NCBI RefSeq assembly: GCF_000003605.2
Contig: NW_003107587.1
Span: 423,167-487,166 of the forward strand
Direction: 5' to 3'
DNA length: 64,000 nucleotides
DNA from: Saccoglossus kowalevskii
Taxonomy: Eukaryota; Hemichordata; Enteropneusta; Harrimaniidae
Of this stretch, positions 37,688 to 52,460 are shown one piece after another. A program made the position numbers and the translations under genes. Positions within the stretch are counted from its first letter, which is position 1. Every line of letters starts with the position of its first letter. The notes under the pieces are model-generated. The model was not told where the DNA came from and did no database searches. It saw only the letters and a program-made list of their open reading frames with translations.

Positions 37688-40600
37688 TTCACGGAAGTGT
37701 ATAAGTTCCTTAGGTTCATAACTCTAACCCGAAACTGTATATTGCCCTCTTGAGGACACGTAAAGTTATCTTGAAGGGCATATATTCTTATATTGGTGAA
37801 GTGGATAGTGTCAGGGTTATGTTTCAGTTTAAAAAAAACCGTTTCGATTCCCGAATTATTTCAAATGACCCCACGTCCACAGTCGAACATTCGATATTTC
37901 CGTGTCACGTACTTGATTCACTTCGCGTCTTCAGACCTACAAACTACTAAATAGGCGAACTAAATGATAGTGAAAGGGATGTGTATCTCACAGGCTACAA
38001 ATCATCGTAAGTCATTCTTTAACCTCCTTTTCATTAGCCGCCGCACTTGTTTATCTTATGTGCGGCTGTCCGTGCGCAGTGACTACACCCGGTCGTTCGC
38101 ACTCAGAAGACAAAATAACGGTGTTGTTCATTGTTGTTATTAAATATACATGTGTGTGTTTCTGTTAATGAAACAACTTATGGGAAATGTTGACGAAGCA
38201 GATCACGAGTCTGTGTTGTTCAGCGCGCGCATTTTTTCACACATTTGCATGCTGGTTAGTAAAAAATGTAAACGTATGACGTCACAGTGCGACGGCCTAT
38301 AGCGGGCGGTGTAAGGTTATGTTATTTTAATGACTGTTAAAGGTTAGGGCTCAAGGATAATACATGGTTCACATTCATACAAGAAGTCGACATTATTTAT
38401 AAGCGCATATTTTTTATTTTGCTTCAGGCGATAATACTGATAAATGATTGGTCACTAAGGCGTATAGCGTACAGGTGCGAAATGTGCAAGGACACGGAGA
38501 GATGGTTATTATTCGGCACCTCGTTATCGTCAATAATTCACGGTTTGCTGCATGCAGTCATTTTTATGATATAAATAAATCTACCTTCCCACTGTGAGCA
38601 AACGTATTACAAACGGCGGCGGGAGCGGAGCAATGTCACTGTAACGTAGAACAGTGCCTCGAAGATAACACATTATCAAACTCAACTGGACAAAAACAGT
38701 GCGTAAAAGTAATTGTCAAACGAATGAGCACTGTAATTAACCGTTAATACTAATATTTGTACTATCAATCATCAACTGAAAGTTGAAACACTAACTATAA
38801 TTATTCCGTGACCAGTGACTATATAGAAAGAGAATTACTGAAACTCGCAGTTGGGCGATCGATTTTATGGGTGAGCGATAAATACGTCTTTCGATGGGTT
38901 GATATTGTAACGGCAATGAAGAGCTCAAAACCATGGGCGAATGTATCAATTTTCTAACATTCGAAACGACTTATGTATTTCCTACTAACTTCAACTCCCA
39001 GCAAAATTGTGTAACCGATTCGTTGCACTGCCAGGCAAGACTTATATATAATACGAAAAATAAAAATCTACCTACCAAAACAACGGATATACGATCTGAG
39101 CCGCGTTTCTCAATGCCTAGCATGTAAATCAAGCAAAATATACGATGTATACACACATCTATACACAACGATACCAGAATATAGAGGTATACTCTCATAC
39201 GTGTGTTAGTACTACTAACACGATATGTATGTTGAACAAGAGAGCTTGCCAGAAAGACGATCGGGGGATTCCGGTACGACTCATAATGAGGATGTAATAC
39301 GAGAATAAATTACTATCGCCGTTATTAAATGGACAGTTTAGAAAGTTCACATTGTTATCACGTGTTTTTTAAGTGGCGTCGTCAATCACCCATTGTGATC
39401 ACGACGTGGGGGAAACAAAACACATCAGTCTTAATCAAGAACCAAAACAATATTATACCCCGAGATTCACTGTTTTGGGTATTATTAATATTTGCAATTC
39501 ATTGTGTATCGGCTGATACAAATAAATCGAATCATGGCGAATAGTGCTCTAACACGCGCGTCGTTGTTTTATAAATAAAAATGCTGTCCACGGCTTTGCA
39601 TTGGTTCAATCTAAATGCGACACATTCGAGGTGTAGGTCTATAATAGAAGTAATCACCACACAAACCCGTATAGGCTGACGTAGTTTAGATAAATGTGTT
39701 GATGTATTGAATGGAGTCATGTAGCTATTATACCACGTACACGTATGGTTAACCTCAAGTCGAAGAATACACCTATAAGATCTATGTATGATATACAACT
39801 TAAAAAAGATTTTGTGAAAATATCAGAGCAATAATTGTTTACTTTAACATGAGTAATAATTTGCCGAGTTTTCAGAGCATGCCATGCATGCCAAAGGGCG
39901 CTTATAATAGCTTCAATGTCGTTCTGCCTCTGCATTAATGTAATAATGGTCAATTAGTCAATTCATATTTGTAGGTCAGAGTTATACCTTTATAGCAGGC
40001 ATGTCGATCAATGCCATTCATATGTGCCGGGATTCGTTGCAATAAAGAGCCGGAGTTGATGCTTGGTTCGAATGTTGTTTGATGACTGTTACTAGGTGCA
40101 TTTGTATGGCGATAAAGCATATTTCACTGTTACGGTGGACGTGATAGATTTATTTATCTTAATGGAACTTACACGCAAACGGACACCGAGATTTTGTTAG
40201 ATCGCGAATACCACAAGATTTGTTTTGCCCCTTAAATATTGTTTAATTCTCTCCAGTCACAAGGTCCAATGCTTCACATATCATGCCACATATCATGCCA
40301 CATCGTTCAGTACACACAGTGAGGGTACAAAATGTAACATTATTTGTGGAGAAAAAAGGTGCATGGTTATTTCGCTCTTAACATATTACGGCGATTATTT
40401 TGAGTCGAAGGACTATCGTCTGCGACGACTTTTGAATTATTTGTAGGCATCAATAATTTATAGCGCATGCAGATTTTATCATTTCATTGTCTCTCCAATA
40501 GCGAGAACTGTTATATAGTTTATAGTGCCTTATATCTTACTGTTTAATTTGCTCAAATAATTTGTGTATGCCGGGGGCAATTATAATAACATCCATGTAA

Positions 40601-43600
40601 TTCTGACATCATATTGATGAAATTCATAGGTCGGATTTTTATGTTTTCAGCGGACATATCGCTCAATAAATTCTCGATACGTCGATCAATACATTTTCGA
40701 TATGTTAGTCAATACATCCTCGAATGAAACATTAAATACTTATTCTTCATATCATGAAGATTATGTAAAAATGAGATAAGCGGTGATTAATTATTAGGGA
40801 ATCATGAATATAGCGGATTAACTAATTGAGCTACCTTAGATACAGTCTTGAATATTAAAATATTGTTATATGGCTTGAAACTTCACTGAGTGTCAGTCAG
40901 TTGTCAGCGACGTTGTCTAGGTTACAGAGGTGTTACTTATAAGTCGGCGTGTCAGTGACCTTGTTTGTTTCCTATTTAAACTTGATTCAGATTAATTTGT
41001 CAATTTCAACAATGCTGATTGGCTAAATATAATCGTCATTTATTATCATTTCTGTAGCTATGAAAACATTATACCCGTCTCAATATTTTGATAACACTTC
41101 ATTACGCGTATTCCGTAAATTATATGGCAACCGCCAATTACAAGAACGCAGGTGTCACTAGTTACACGCGGTCTGTGGGCGTAGAGTCAAACAGCCGTTC
41201 ATTATAGGTATGAACACGTTCAAACATACGTAGAATTATGAGCGCGATGACAAAAGCCTTGATATTAGAATTCACATAACCCCTTATTGAGAACCAATTA
41301 CACTCACGTCTACGGACCACGTTAAACTTAATACTACAAACTATAAACCCACACTGCAATTAGTCACGCAAGTTATACGTGCGAGTGAGCGTGACTTCTT
41401 ATACTTAACGGTGGCGAGTACGCGTGATGCTGTGCACAATCATACAGCTGCGAGATAAACAACTAAACACTGTTCGTCGCCATGTCAGCAATGTCAAACT
41501 CTATCCCTCATATCAAAGTACAGATGGATAAGAGTTGTCGTAGGGACCATCCATTAAACGTTTCAGGTGTTAATACGTTTGAAATAACGTCGAGATTTAT
41601 GGCGAATCACGTCTCGTAGCGCTGACAGAAAATATGATCTACGGGTGTATTCTCATCGGTGTGCTTTTCATAAATCAAAAGTAAAAGTGACATGCCTCGG
41701 GTGGCAATTCCTGCCTACACAAAAACAGTTCGGCATCCGTGCAAATCAATAAAAGAAGCTCGTGATCTTAATGAAAGTTGTATGTTACCATGGAAACTGC
41801 AAATTATGCGTCGCGAATCTGTTTAATGGACAATTCATGAGACTGTCTTATGTGTTATGTTCCCATCAAATCATGATTATTCGTTTAAATGAAGTGACAG
41901 TTAATTTAGTGGCGTATAGGTGTAATCTTATAAACTATTTCTCACTAGTTGGAAAACCCAACAGTGCATTACACGCGTTTGCCTTCCCCTGCTGCTTTAC
42001 AAATGTCACGAACCAGTCATGTTCTAATAGTAAAAATATAATTCGTAAATAAAATAAAATAAAATCTCGAGTTACACCGCTTAAATTTTGATGACGTTTA
42101 AAATATGGAATTTTATGTGACATTTCAACAGCCTTGATTGTTTTCTTTCAACGCCCCCTGATCAACATGTTGTATTGTGCAACATGTTTATGAATTTTTC
42201 TAAAATGTCTTCGTTTATTTTAAATCCAGTAGACGTGATTTACGTATGTATACTCTCGAATTGTATGATTCTTGTTTTATGTCCATTACCTCCAAATTCA
42301 GTTTTAGAAAAAAAAAACCCCGAGATTCATACATACATAAAAAATACACAGCTTTGAGAATATGTAATTATCAGAGCTACAACGCTATACTTATACGTAT
42401 ACGTGAAACCTACATATAAGTAGTCGGACAAAATTATATACACATTACGCATTCATTACTTAAATTAATAATCTTTGAATCTTACATTATATTCTTTTAG
42501 AATATATTACAGTTTGTTTCTAATGATTTAGGTAGCCTTAATCACATCGCGTGGTAAAATATACCGTATAATAAAACACTCATAGCAGACGTGCTAGCTA
42601 TTTTCTTTATGTGTTTAATATAAGTATTTATAAAGATTTAAACGTCTTCGACAAGTACCAACCAGCGGCGAACCTATTGACGATTTTTTTTAAAGACACC
42701 GAAACCCCCCATCTCTGTTAATGTATTCTGTTGAGAGCTGTTTTCCTCCTCCCGTCTTTTTGTTTCGTGTAAATGTCACGAAGCGGCGACTTGTGTGTCA
42801 GCTAAAGTCCTCTAGGTAAAGCATATACAAGTACATGCAAATGTTGTTTTGTTAAATGCCTCGATACTCGCGTTTATTGAATTTTTTGATGATTGAATTT
42901 TGTATTCGGTAATATGATTTATCAGTGTACCCAGCATAGAGTGCATCATTAAAGTTTTAGATCACCGTTGCCATGGTTTCCGCGATCTATGCATCCTAAC
43001 AAACGCGGAGATGCAAAGTAATGTCATTCGGATTTCATGAAATATATTATCTACGATCTCACTTCCAAACAAACGATGTTTTACTTCATAAAACATTATC
43101 TCTTCCGCAAATAAGTTACAACTGCGTTCCCTAAGTGGCCTTCACTCACGATAAATAATTCAATGTCACTTGGTACGATGCCGACATTCCTTGTGAGATG
43201 GAGCTGATACAAACGATATAGAAACTGTCAAGACATCCGCTAGAGATAAGACACTATTTAAAGACAAGAAGAAAACGTGACTTGGTCGACAGATCTGATG
43301 GTTCATTGAAGGATTGACACCCGAGGGCACACAGCGAGATTATCGTACAAACTACATTGGTGACATTTACAGAGACTAAGTTAGTTGTATTGCTTCGGGG
43401 TTGCGACAACTGTGTGTCTACGGAGTCGAAATTTAGAAACTTTATAGCTGATATTATATCTCCATATACTTTACACTATTAAGTATAAGTCGCGCCTCCT
43501 ATCGACGAAGTACTTATGTGACGTAAATGAGCGTACAGAGCACTGCTCACAGCGTCGATCGGCATCTAAAATGACCAACAATTTCAAGTTAATAGCAAAG

Positions 43601-46600
43601 TTTTTCAATCGAGCAGCGGTGATTACGCAGTGACAGTGACGTCACTGAAGCGTCTTGTAGCTGGAGGTCGCGACTGTTTGGGACTGTGTATTAAACCTAG
43701 CGTAAAATTGTAAAATTCAAATCATTTCAGAATTTGTCATAAAACAAAGAACCAAATCACGTTTTATTTTTTGTTTTAATTTAGGGCATGTATTATACAT
43801 AGACGTATTTGCGTGCACGAATACCGGACTACCATGAATGTAGTCGACATTCAAACGCTCACAACTGACTATTTATGATTAATCGCGATGTGATGTGGTA
43901 TGTAGTATTTTATGCGCAGCTGTGTTTGTTTGTCTTTATTTCTCGATTTACCGGCGATCAGAGTCAATATGACATTGCTACAGGTCACTGTGACCGGTGA
44001 GATATCTCGTTGTGTTGTGGTTTGGGTTCTCTGTTGTACGTTCTAATTTTTACTCCACGAGCTGACACATATTAATATCAGCATGTCTCATAGTAGGTGT
44101 CTTGCCTCTGTGATGGTGGATGACATAATTGTCCCAGTGGGCAATCCATGGTCTATGAGTTGGTTAACGGCAATCTCTGAAATATGTGCCGTTCAATCAA
44201 CTCTACATTTATAACGAGGTTATCATTTTTTTAAAAATTAAAATGGACTGTCTTATTCCATGAACATGTAATATTTTGATATTTTTTTGACAAAAAGATA
44301 TGTATGATCACTCATGGAAAGAACCCTAGAATTTATTTTGTGGTTTATAATAAGATACTTGTATAGTGACTTATCAATGGTGAGAATTCTATGAGTGTTT
44401 AATATAACTAAAATACAGATTCAGGGGCACTCGGAGACCAAATAATGTTGTTTTTTTAATTCTAGACAGTGCTAAAAAACAGACAATAACACTCAAATGA
44501 CCCAGTTTTAACGGGCTGATGATGAACATTATTACGGCATTAGATAACAAAATAACATTGAATACTACTTTACAAAATTGCAATCGATAAGTATATGTGG
44601 AAATATAGCTATAAGTGCCTATGTAATTTACACCGGATGAATGATTATGTTAATTAGTCTTTTTTCATTACAGGTGATCGGCGGAATGGAATTTGAATAG
44701 CTCTCAAGTAACTGTTTTTATCATTTTCTGTAAACAAAAAAATATTACACCTTTTTTCCAAACACACAACATTTATAAATTTGAAAATTCGACAATAAAT
44801 GGATAATACCACTGGGGAAAGTGTAAAACATAATTGATAGCCTGCATCTGTAACTTAAAACCAACATATATATATCTACAATAAATTTGTTCTCTGCATA
44901 GTGTTGACAATATAATATTTAAATAGAAATGGTTATAAGTTTTACTTGATACACGTTATAAACGATGGCGCACTTTCTGTTCCATTGCCATGTGAAATAC
45001 CTGCCGAGGTTTACGTTACGCGAACAAAGACGATGAGTTATTTCATTTTTATATTTTTGTAAGCAATATTTTATTATACCCATTTCTGCTATCGCTAAGG
45101 GTATTCATAAGCCGTTACACTCGTATCATATGTTGGTCATTAACACTTTGGAACATGCTTGATTTTCTGATAAACAATACCTACTAGGCATACATTTCGG
45201 AGAACATACTGAAGTCGTTAATAATATAACAAGCAACTTCGAAGTGCGTGAAAACGTGGAGATCAACGTTACACTGGGACACAGCGCCTACTTGGCCCGG
45301 GGTTATAAGAGACCTATCGCTGAATATTTCAATGGACTCTGTATACTCAATACGTCATTGTTAAATTTTATATGATATCCTTGTATGTATATCAGTTGTA
45401 CATATTTGCAAATAAATCGACAAAAAAACTCAATTATTTAATTCGACAGAGATAGATTAGGTGCCACGTTGTTAGATTTCCCTTCAGGAAATGTAATGCT
45501 CATAGCCTATTATATTAAGTGGCGCTATTTTCTGAACAAATTTGTATCGTGATTTATATTGATTTTAAACCAAACCAACTGTGAGTTTAGTTCGACTTGA
45601 CTGCAGAAGGTGCTTGATGGTCAAATATGCGTATTTTTCGTTTGTTTCCCTTTTTCCTTGTTTTTGTTTAATTGGTGTGTTCCAAGGGATTGTTTTTCTT
45701 GACCATTTCCAGGGGAAGCCGATATTGCACGTGGACGTGGTTTATTATACCTGCTATTAGTCCAAACACACCGGTACCCACCTCGACGAGGCGAAGAGTT
45801 ATTGATACGAAGGAATTTGATACAGTATATATTGGCATTGGTTTGTAATTCGCAATTGTTTGTAATGAAATGTGTAGCATTGTTACGAATCGACATTAGC
45901 CTTTCCTAGGTATCACGTGAAATAATGTGTATATTATGTACTATGTGCATGATTGACAACACTTAATCTGTGCTGGACATAACGTAATCCGTTATATACT
46001 ATATTCAATCTGGTTCAACTATTCCCTTCCACCCTCCTATGCACGTTTAAACCATTCACAAAGCCTCATTGGGTCGGGATTCTTAAAAAAAGGCTTTATT
46101 GTTTGAAATTTCTCTGTTATTACGGTGATGATTTGAACTCTATCTTCCAAAATATCGACTATTGCTTGTTGTCGACTTTGTCCAATAAACATTAAGCAGA
46201 ATATCAAAGAAACGCAACTCAACAGCGGCCCCACCTACACACAATGATTCGATCGCCTCCCTGAGCACCCCCCCCCAAATAATAATTTCAAGTAGACATG
46301 AAAGTTTACGAAACATCTTAGACAGATCGGTTACATCGAAAGAATTATTAAAAGCGTCAATTCATTTTGGAGAATTACCCGCAGAATGATGTTAGCGAAA
46401 ATGTGACAAATAATAAGTTGTATTTTGAAAGTTCGAAAAAAAAATCTGTATTACGTAATCGTTGTTCCAGACAAGATTAGTAGTTAGATATCCGATATGA
46501 CGTAATTGGTTGACGTTATTACGCATCGAATTTCATAAGTACCGTGCAATCGGTGCACATTACGTAATGTTCCCATCACATAACGGATTTAGAATATGTA

Positions 46601-48715
46601 CCACGAAACCGTTATAAGTTTGCTTTCAAACATCAGCCCTGACATTTAACAGTGTATCTAGGCGTTTATCATGTTTGATTATAGCATATTAAAAGTGACA
46701 TAAATTGTCAAATGTCAACATATACGACTTAGCAAGTGTAGTTGGGAATTAGTATGATGTTTACATACAGTTGTATGCCACTGTGTGTGCGTAGAAACTG
46801 TTGAGTATTGAAGTGCATGGCAACAAACCGATATAATATGTTAGACTGAATTACAGTCCGCGAGCCTGGACAGAAATATGTGACGCTAATCAGAGCCGAG
46901 CCGAGCATGTGCTGAAGTGCGTCTTAGCTGTATCCAACCGATTATCGCTTTCGCGTTGTCAGCCTAGGCATCCGATTGGAATCTGTTATCCATTAAGACT
47001 GCTGAGATTATTATGTTTCTCGTTTCTTTATGAAATTGATCAATTCACTTCGACTGCCGATTGGTAGGTTTGGTCATTTCTCTTTCATATTACTTCAACT
47101 AACATATCACATTACATAGAGCTATTGCTATAAATCGCATGTTGCGAGGCTAGGCTTTTGTCTTAAGTAATTCTATATGAATCATCGATACCGACGAGGC
47201 GAATGGGACAAAGGTGCCGGAAAAGAGTTCAAACCATTTCAATGTTTTTTTAAAATACAGAAAACGATCGATGTGTTCGCCGCCTGAAGACATCCGGGTT
47301 TGATTGAAAAACTTTGCGTAATGTGTTACATTATGTATTGTGAATTGCTTCCAAAAGAAAGACGCGGTTTTCTGCTAAATGTTGAGCGTGCGTGAAAATG
47401 CCTTAATTTAGTTCTCAAATTTCAGTTTTTTTATCGTTGTCAGTTGTGGTTAGTTGTACCAGGCTGCACACCAAGTACATTTATGAGTTGTGAGAGAACC
47501 GCCTTCAAGTTGGCGCAAAACTCTAAAAATCATGTGTTTGTTATATATGTACCGTTCTTTCACAGTACACTTTCAAACTATGTCAAATTTTCAACATATC
47601 AGACGAATACAGACTGTTGCATTTTTGTCGGTCACGGACCATGGCACGACACAATCGCGTTCTCATACAAATAGCGACACACATCACTGAGTACCGCGTA
47701 CATCATCAGTCACAGACTGTTACATGTGACCTCCATCAGTTACGGAGCACAACGTCCGTCGTCGTCCCCAGACTGCAACAATATTCAGCTTTCGTTGACC
47801 ACAACGGCCATTGACTGCTAATAACGTTATGCGCAACGAATAGTCACATGTATCCATTTGTCATGGTATGCTGCGGATTAATACATGTGAATGTGCTCAG
47901 TGATCAACTTGATCAATGTGATGTACAAAATGTCTTCTTCACAAGAAACATAAAGCGTTTCCCAAAAATAATAAAACAAAAATATATTTTACTACTTTGC
48001 ATTCTACCACATTTAACATATGGCCCAAAAATCAGGGATAATTACCTCTCTAGCTCTGTTATGACATTTGAAGTCTCCAGATGAGTGCTATGAAATTAAT
48101 ACTTGTCGCCGGCTCATCAACTTGCCATGTTGATCTGTATACCAAACTACACTGGTAACCACTATCACTTAAGGTAGCGGGACTATTATTTGCATACTTG
48201 TTTTCATCTTCTAATTGTGACTAAATGACTACAAATAGACCCGGGAAAGTATATATTTTTAGAATCGCCAGATTTCAAGCTTTTCACAAGTGTATTTTGC
48301 ATGCCGGTATCTGCATTCTACGACGCGTTACTCAATCAAAGGTGAAAAATTACTTTTTCTGTAAAAAAAATAATTACGCATTTATGCTGGTGATAAGAAG
48401 TATTTTTGACACTTTTCCTAGTTGTTCAATAGTCTGGTAAATTGAATGTGTCTGGTCAGTTTTATTCAAGCAACGCGTTTTAAAAAAATAGTGTGCTGAA
48501 TTTCAATTACTGTTTTAGTCGCATTGCCCCCAACTCAAACCACAACTCGTTGTTAAATAATCGATGAAATAGTTTGTCTGGACACATTCAAGTTCCTCTC
48601 ACTGTCACCTTAAAGCTGTGAAAAGTTGGTGTTAATCCGACGACAATAAGTATACGTTATTTTTTGTTAAAGACCTTGTATTTTGTAAAACATAAACTCC
48701 TAGAAAATGATGAAC
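37688..48715. other. Long non-coding stretch before the gap
   Basis: No gene is supported over 11 kb. It contains CRE octamers at 38277-38284 and 43637-43644, the inverted copy of the 59-bp block (38237-38295), an X-box-like GTTACCATGGAAAC near 41787, a C-run near 46268 and several frames under 100 codons without domains. The 45.6-45.9 kb patch is open in several frames but gives no recognisable protein. Confidence 0.4.
38237..38295 (-). repeat. 59-bp dispersed block with CRE, copy 2 (inverted)
   Basis: Reverse complement of the 2805-2863 block at 53 of 59 positions. It keeps the CRE octamer (38277-38284). Here the AACCAGCATGC segment continues into ATGCAAAT, a perfect POU/octamer site, where copy 1 has ATGCGAAT. 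Flanks show no further similarity. Confidence 0.8.
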
Positions 48716-49178
48716 NNNNNNNNNNNNNNNNNNNNNNNNNNNNNNNNNNNNNNNNNNNNNNNNNNNNNNNNNNNNNNNNNNNNNNNNNNNNNNNNNNNNN
48801 NNNNNNNNNNNNNNNNNNNNNNNNNNNNNNNNNNNNNNNNNNNNNNNNNNNNNNNNNNNNNNNNNNNNNNNNNNNNNNNNNNNNNNNNNNNNNNNNNNNN
48901 NNNNNNNNNNNNNNNNNNNNNNNNNNNNNNNNNNNNNNNNNNNNNNNNNNNNNNNNNNNNNNNNNNNNNNNNNNNNNNNNNNNNNNNNNNNNNNNNNNNN
49001 NNNNNNNNNNNNNNNNNNNNNNNNNNNNNNNNNNNNNNNNNNNNNNNNNNNNNNNNNNNNNNNNNNNNNNNNNNNNNNNNNNNNNNNNNNNNNNNNNNNN
49101 NNNNNNNNNNNNNNNNNNNNNNNNNNNNNNNNNNNNNNNNNNNNNNNNNNNNNNNNNNNNNNNNNNNNNNNNNNNNNN
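48716..49178. other. Assembly gap (463 N)
   Basis: A run of N between AT-rich non-coding flanks. Frames crossing it are meaningless. The missing sequence may be a repeat. Confidence 0.99.
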
Positions 49179-52100
49179 AAACTTATAGGCACACAGATTA
49201 AACCTGTGTTGTTGATTTTGGAAAACACTACTGAGGCTGCCTTGCTTCCCTTCAGAAAATCTACATTTTAACCAACTTATATGACATTCTATGTTTCGTT
49301 GACTTTATCACATGAAAGTTTATAGTGCATTTCATCAATTAATAAATAACTGTGAAAATCGTAATTTTCAACACAAATAATAGTCTCGCTACCTTAAATT
49401 TAAACTCAATCGCCTTATCTTGATATATAAATTGTAATCTAGTAGAAGACTGTATCATCTCTTTATTTACACACTCTCCATTCATCAAACCATTTACGAG
49501 TACCCAGAGCTCGCACTGAAATATACATAAACGCTCTCTAGCTGTAAACGGATTAAAGACGTTCAGTCAATCCTGATAAATCAAGCACAACACTTTCACA
49601 ATTTGAGAAAACGTGTCAGGAGTGATTGTTTTCAAAACTTTCCTTTGTGTTTTTTCCTTTCATTATATAGTTGTTGTATTACAATTTTTGTGGCTTTAAC
49701 ATGTCTGCTATCATTATATATTTGCAGCTAATTATGTAGCTTTCTTTCATGTATTTTAGTAATTTTGCTCCATGCAAATAGAATTTCCTGCACGATTTAT
49801 CGAATATTTCAATATAGATCACCTATATAATACGACTTTACTTTATACACGCTCTGAACTATGGTACTATGAATGGACCCAACATCGCGCTAACAAGTGG
49901 AATGACAGTCACTTATTCTTTTAGAAATATACACGAACCACGTGTCATATGCCTACCATATCATGTCTCAGGGCCACTTAGCGACTACGCTCTTGATATT
50001 ATACGCACATTGATTGTTTAATTTAACAAAAAGCAATAACGGTTATATCCAACAGAGCTATGTTGTATATGGCTTCGATTCTACGCTCGTCGTGATACAA
50101 ATAAGATCGATTATATAGACTAAATGAAATTGAAATAATTGATGGTAACAAAGCGCTAGTTTTCAATTTATTTTTGTCAGATCAAACTCTTAACAATCGT
50201 TATTTACATGAGCATGGTTGACAATGAAGTTATTAAAAAAAGATCCGCAACGCCACTGTAATACTTTACATGTATTGATTACTAGTATTGAACTCGCAAA
50301 GGATGATGACAAGGATAAAAAAAACGAAATCAAATTTTGTCCACGACAAGCACAAGCACAGTCCCTAGTAGAGGGACTGTAATTGAAGCCTTGCATGCGA
50401 AAAGTTTCATCCTTTTGCGTCATGGTTTATCTTATCGCGATTGACGTATTGAACATACGCGGACTATGACGTCATTAGTTGCTGATAATGACATAAAGGT
50501 GCTAATTATGTCCCAATGACTGTCGATTAAGTCTACACGCTGTTTGGTGTTTTCGTAAGAAGTGAATGTTATCTGGTATTCATATTGTAATTCACCTTGA
50601 AATTTAGACCACAAAATCACAGCACTTGTTTTCTTCATCGTCTATCAATGGAGTTTTATTTAAAGAAAGTGCATATTGAGAAATAATAAAGTATTTCCTA
50701 TGACAACGGCAATTATCGGAACTAAATTTTTATCTAATCTGTTCAATTCTTTTCAATGTCTCCTAGTACCCCCCAAAGCCGTGTTGCCGACATTACCTAA
50801 TCAGTGTATGTATGAAATTGATCTGCTTTGCCAGTCGCCTTCAGCATAAAAAAGGTTTTAAAACAAGTCACATCATGAGAATTTTGTGACTGAACGGGTT
50901 AATTACAGTATAGGCACTGCTAATTCTATTTTACCACCTGTCTTACATTTTACGGGTAAAAATGTGTGCATACTAATTAGTTAAATAAGGTTATTAATTG
51001 ATATATATTTCCCAGTTTAGTAATAATTGATAAACCGAGTAATTTTGTATTTTGTCAAGAAAACTGTAAAGTTTATTTTCATTAATAAAAGATTAAATCC
51101 ATCATTTCAATCAATAGGAACAATGAATTAATGTAGTTCACGTAATGATCGCGCTAAGACGTGTAGCTTGTTCGCGCACACGTAATCAGATTGTTTAATA
51201 GTATACGGGGAAAGTAATTTTTTAACTTCCTTCCCTGTCATCAATACTTTTTCCGGGAATTTTATTCTTTTGTCAATTGTAAACTGGTCTTTTAAATTCA
51301 ATTCGCGGGCACGGAAGTATAATAACAGTTATTTTCAACAAGCTTATGATTTGATACCAATTTCTACTTCAATTCATATTTGTTTACCGAAATTTGATGT
51401 ACTATAAATCAGCATGCGTTGTTCTGGAAATAGAAATTTCAATACTGCTATTAGTTTCAGTTCCCTTCCCCCAAAGATTAATCGTCGATAAAATATTCAC
51501 TGGGAACAATCATATTCGGCTGTACGTTAAGTCAGCTCAGTTCAAATTATACCGGAAATTACTAGATTTTGGATTCAATACATCCATATAAATGCATTCG
51601 CTAGCATTATTATAAGTATTGATCTGCTTTAGAAAAATGTAACTGAAATGCTATGAACAAATAAAGCTGACTTGAAATACTGTTCACTATACAGACCCGG
51701 TTAGCATGACGAGCATTAGACTCAATAAATTGGCGAGCTCCGGGAAATGGCAAATAAAGTGGAGATACGTCGTCTGTACAAAATGCGATATTACTCAATA
51801 GAGGTGAGGACGAATGACGACGGATCCTTCAAGTTATGAAATAATTTATACGAATAATGTTTTACATTATTAGGGATGCTTATGCAATAACTAACTTGCC
51901 AATTTATAAAGTTAAATCCTTTAAATTCTTTTGCCGAATAAAACTGGTATATGAATCGGGAGAAGGCTAGCTCATCTACAGTAACTGTTTCAATGTGTTT
52001 ACTCGAACGCATACAAGTTTATAATAATATGAACCGTTGTCATTTATTTATTTATTCATCGAAGATTCATCGGATTGAAGATTCATGTTATATTAATTAA

Positions 52101-52376
52101 TAATATTAATTAATTATATGATTAATAATATTAATTCTTGTCAACGGAATAGCACAACTCAGGCTTACATATGCATTGGGAGAAATACGTCAGATGTATC
52201 GCGGAAACCGTTTCTTCTTGCGCCAAGAACAACTAGATATTTTACGTGCACTGAACACATAAATAGTGCACATGACCGACAGGTTTACGTCTCCTATGAA
52301 CGGACACAATTCTCCCAAATACGAATGCCGAGAGCGTAACAAGTAGACAAAAGGTATACCTTTCCCACTACTTAGT
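49179..52376. other. Non-coding stretch after the gap
   Basis: No gene is supported. A CRE octamer lies at 50467-50474 and an AT-rich quasi-palindromic patch at about 52088-52137. All frames are short. Confidence 0.45.
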
Positions 52377-52388
52377 GTGGAGCTGAAA

Positions 52389-52460
52389 ATGGGAGTCGAA
52401 CCTACAGTGTCTTTGATGTTGAGAGAACATTCTAACAATTGTGTCACACATCGGGTAGTC
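52389..52460 (-). mobile_element. tRNA-like pol III promoter relic (tRNA-derived SINE head or tRNA pseudogene)
   Basis: On the minus strand, TGACACAATTG (52446-52436) fits the pol III A box with one mismatch, and GGTTCGACTCC (52402-52392) is a perfect B box. They start 44 nt apart, the spacing of a real tRNA. The acceptor and T stems do not pair well, so it is not a functional tRNA. The GTTAGAATGTTCTCTCAA middle is typical of tRNA-derived SINE heads. No tail, 3' poly-A or target duplication could be defined, and no second copy was seen in the window. Confidence 0.5.

Noticed and set aside
45621-45902. Patch open in several frames with an acceptor-like TTCTTGACCATTTCCAG
   Set aside because: Openness in many frames on both strands gives no preferred protein, no domain was recognised, and no donor completes an exon.
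48632-49228. Long frames across 48.6-49.2 kb
   Set aside because: They consist almost entirely of N.
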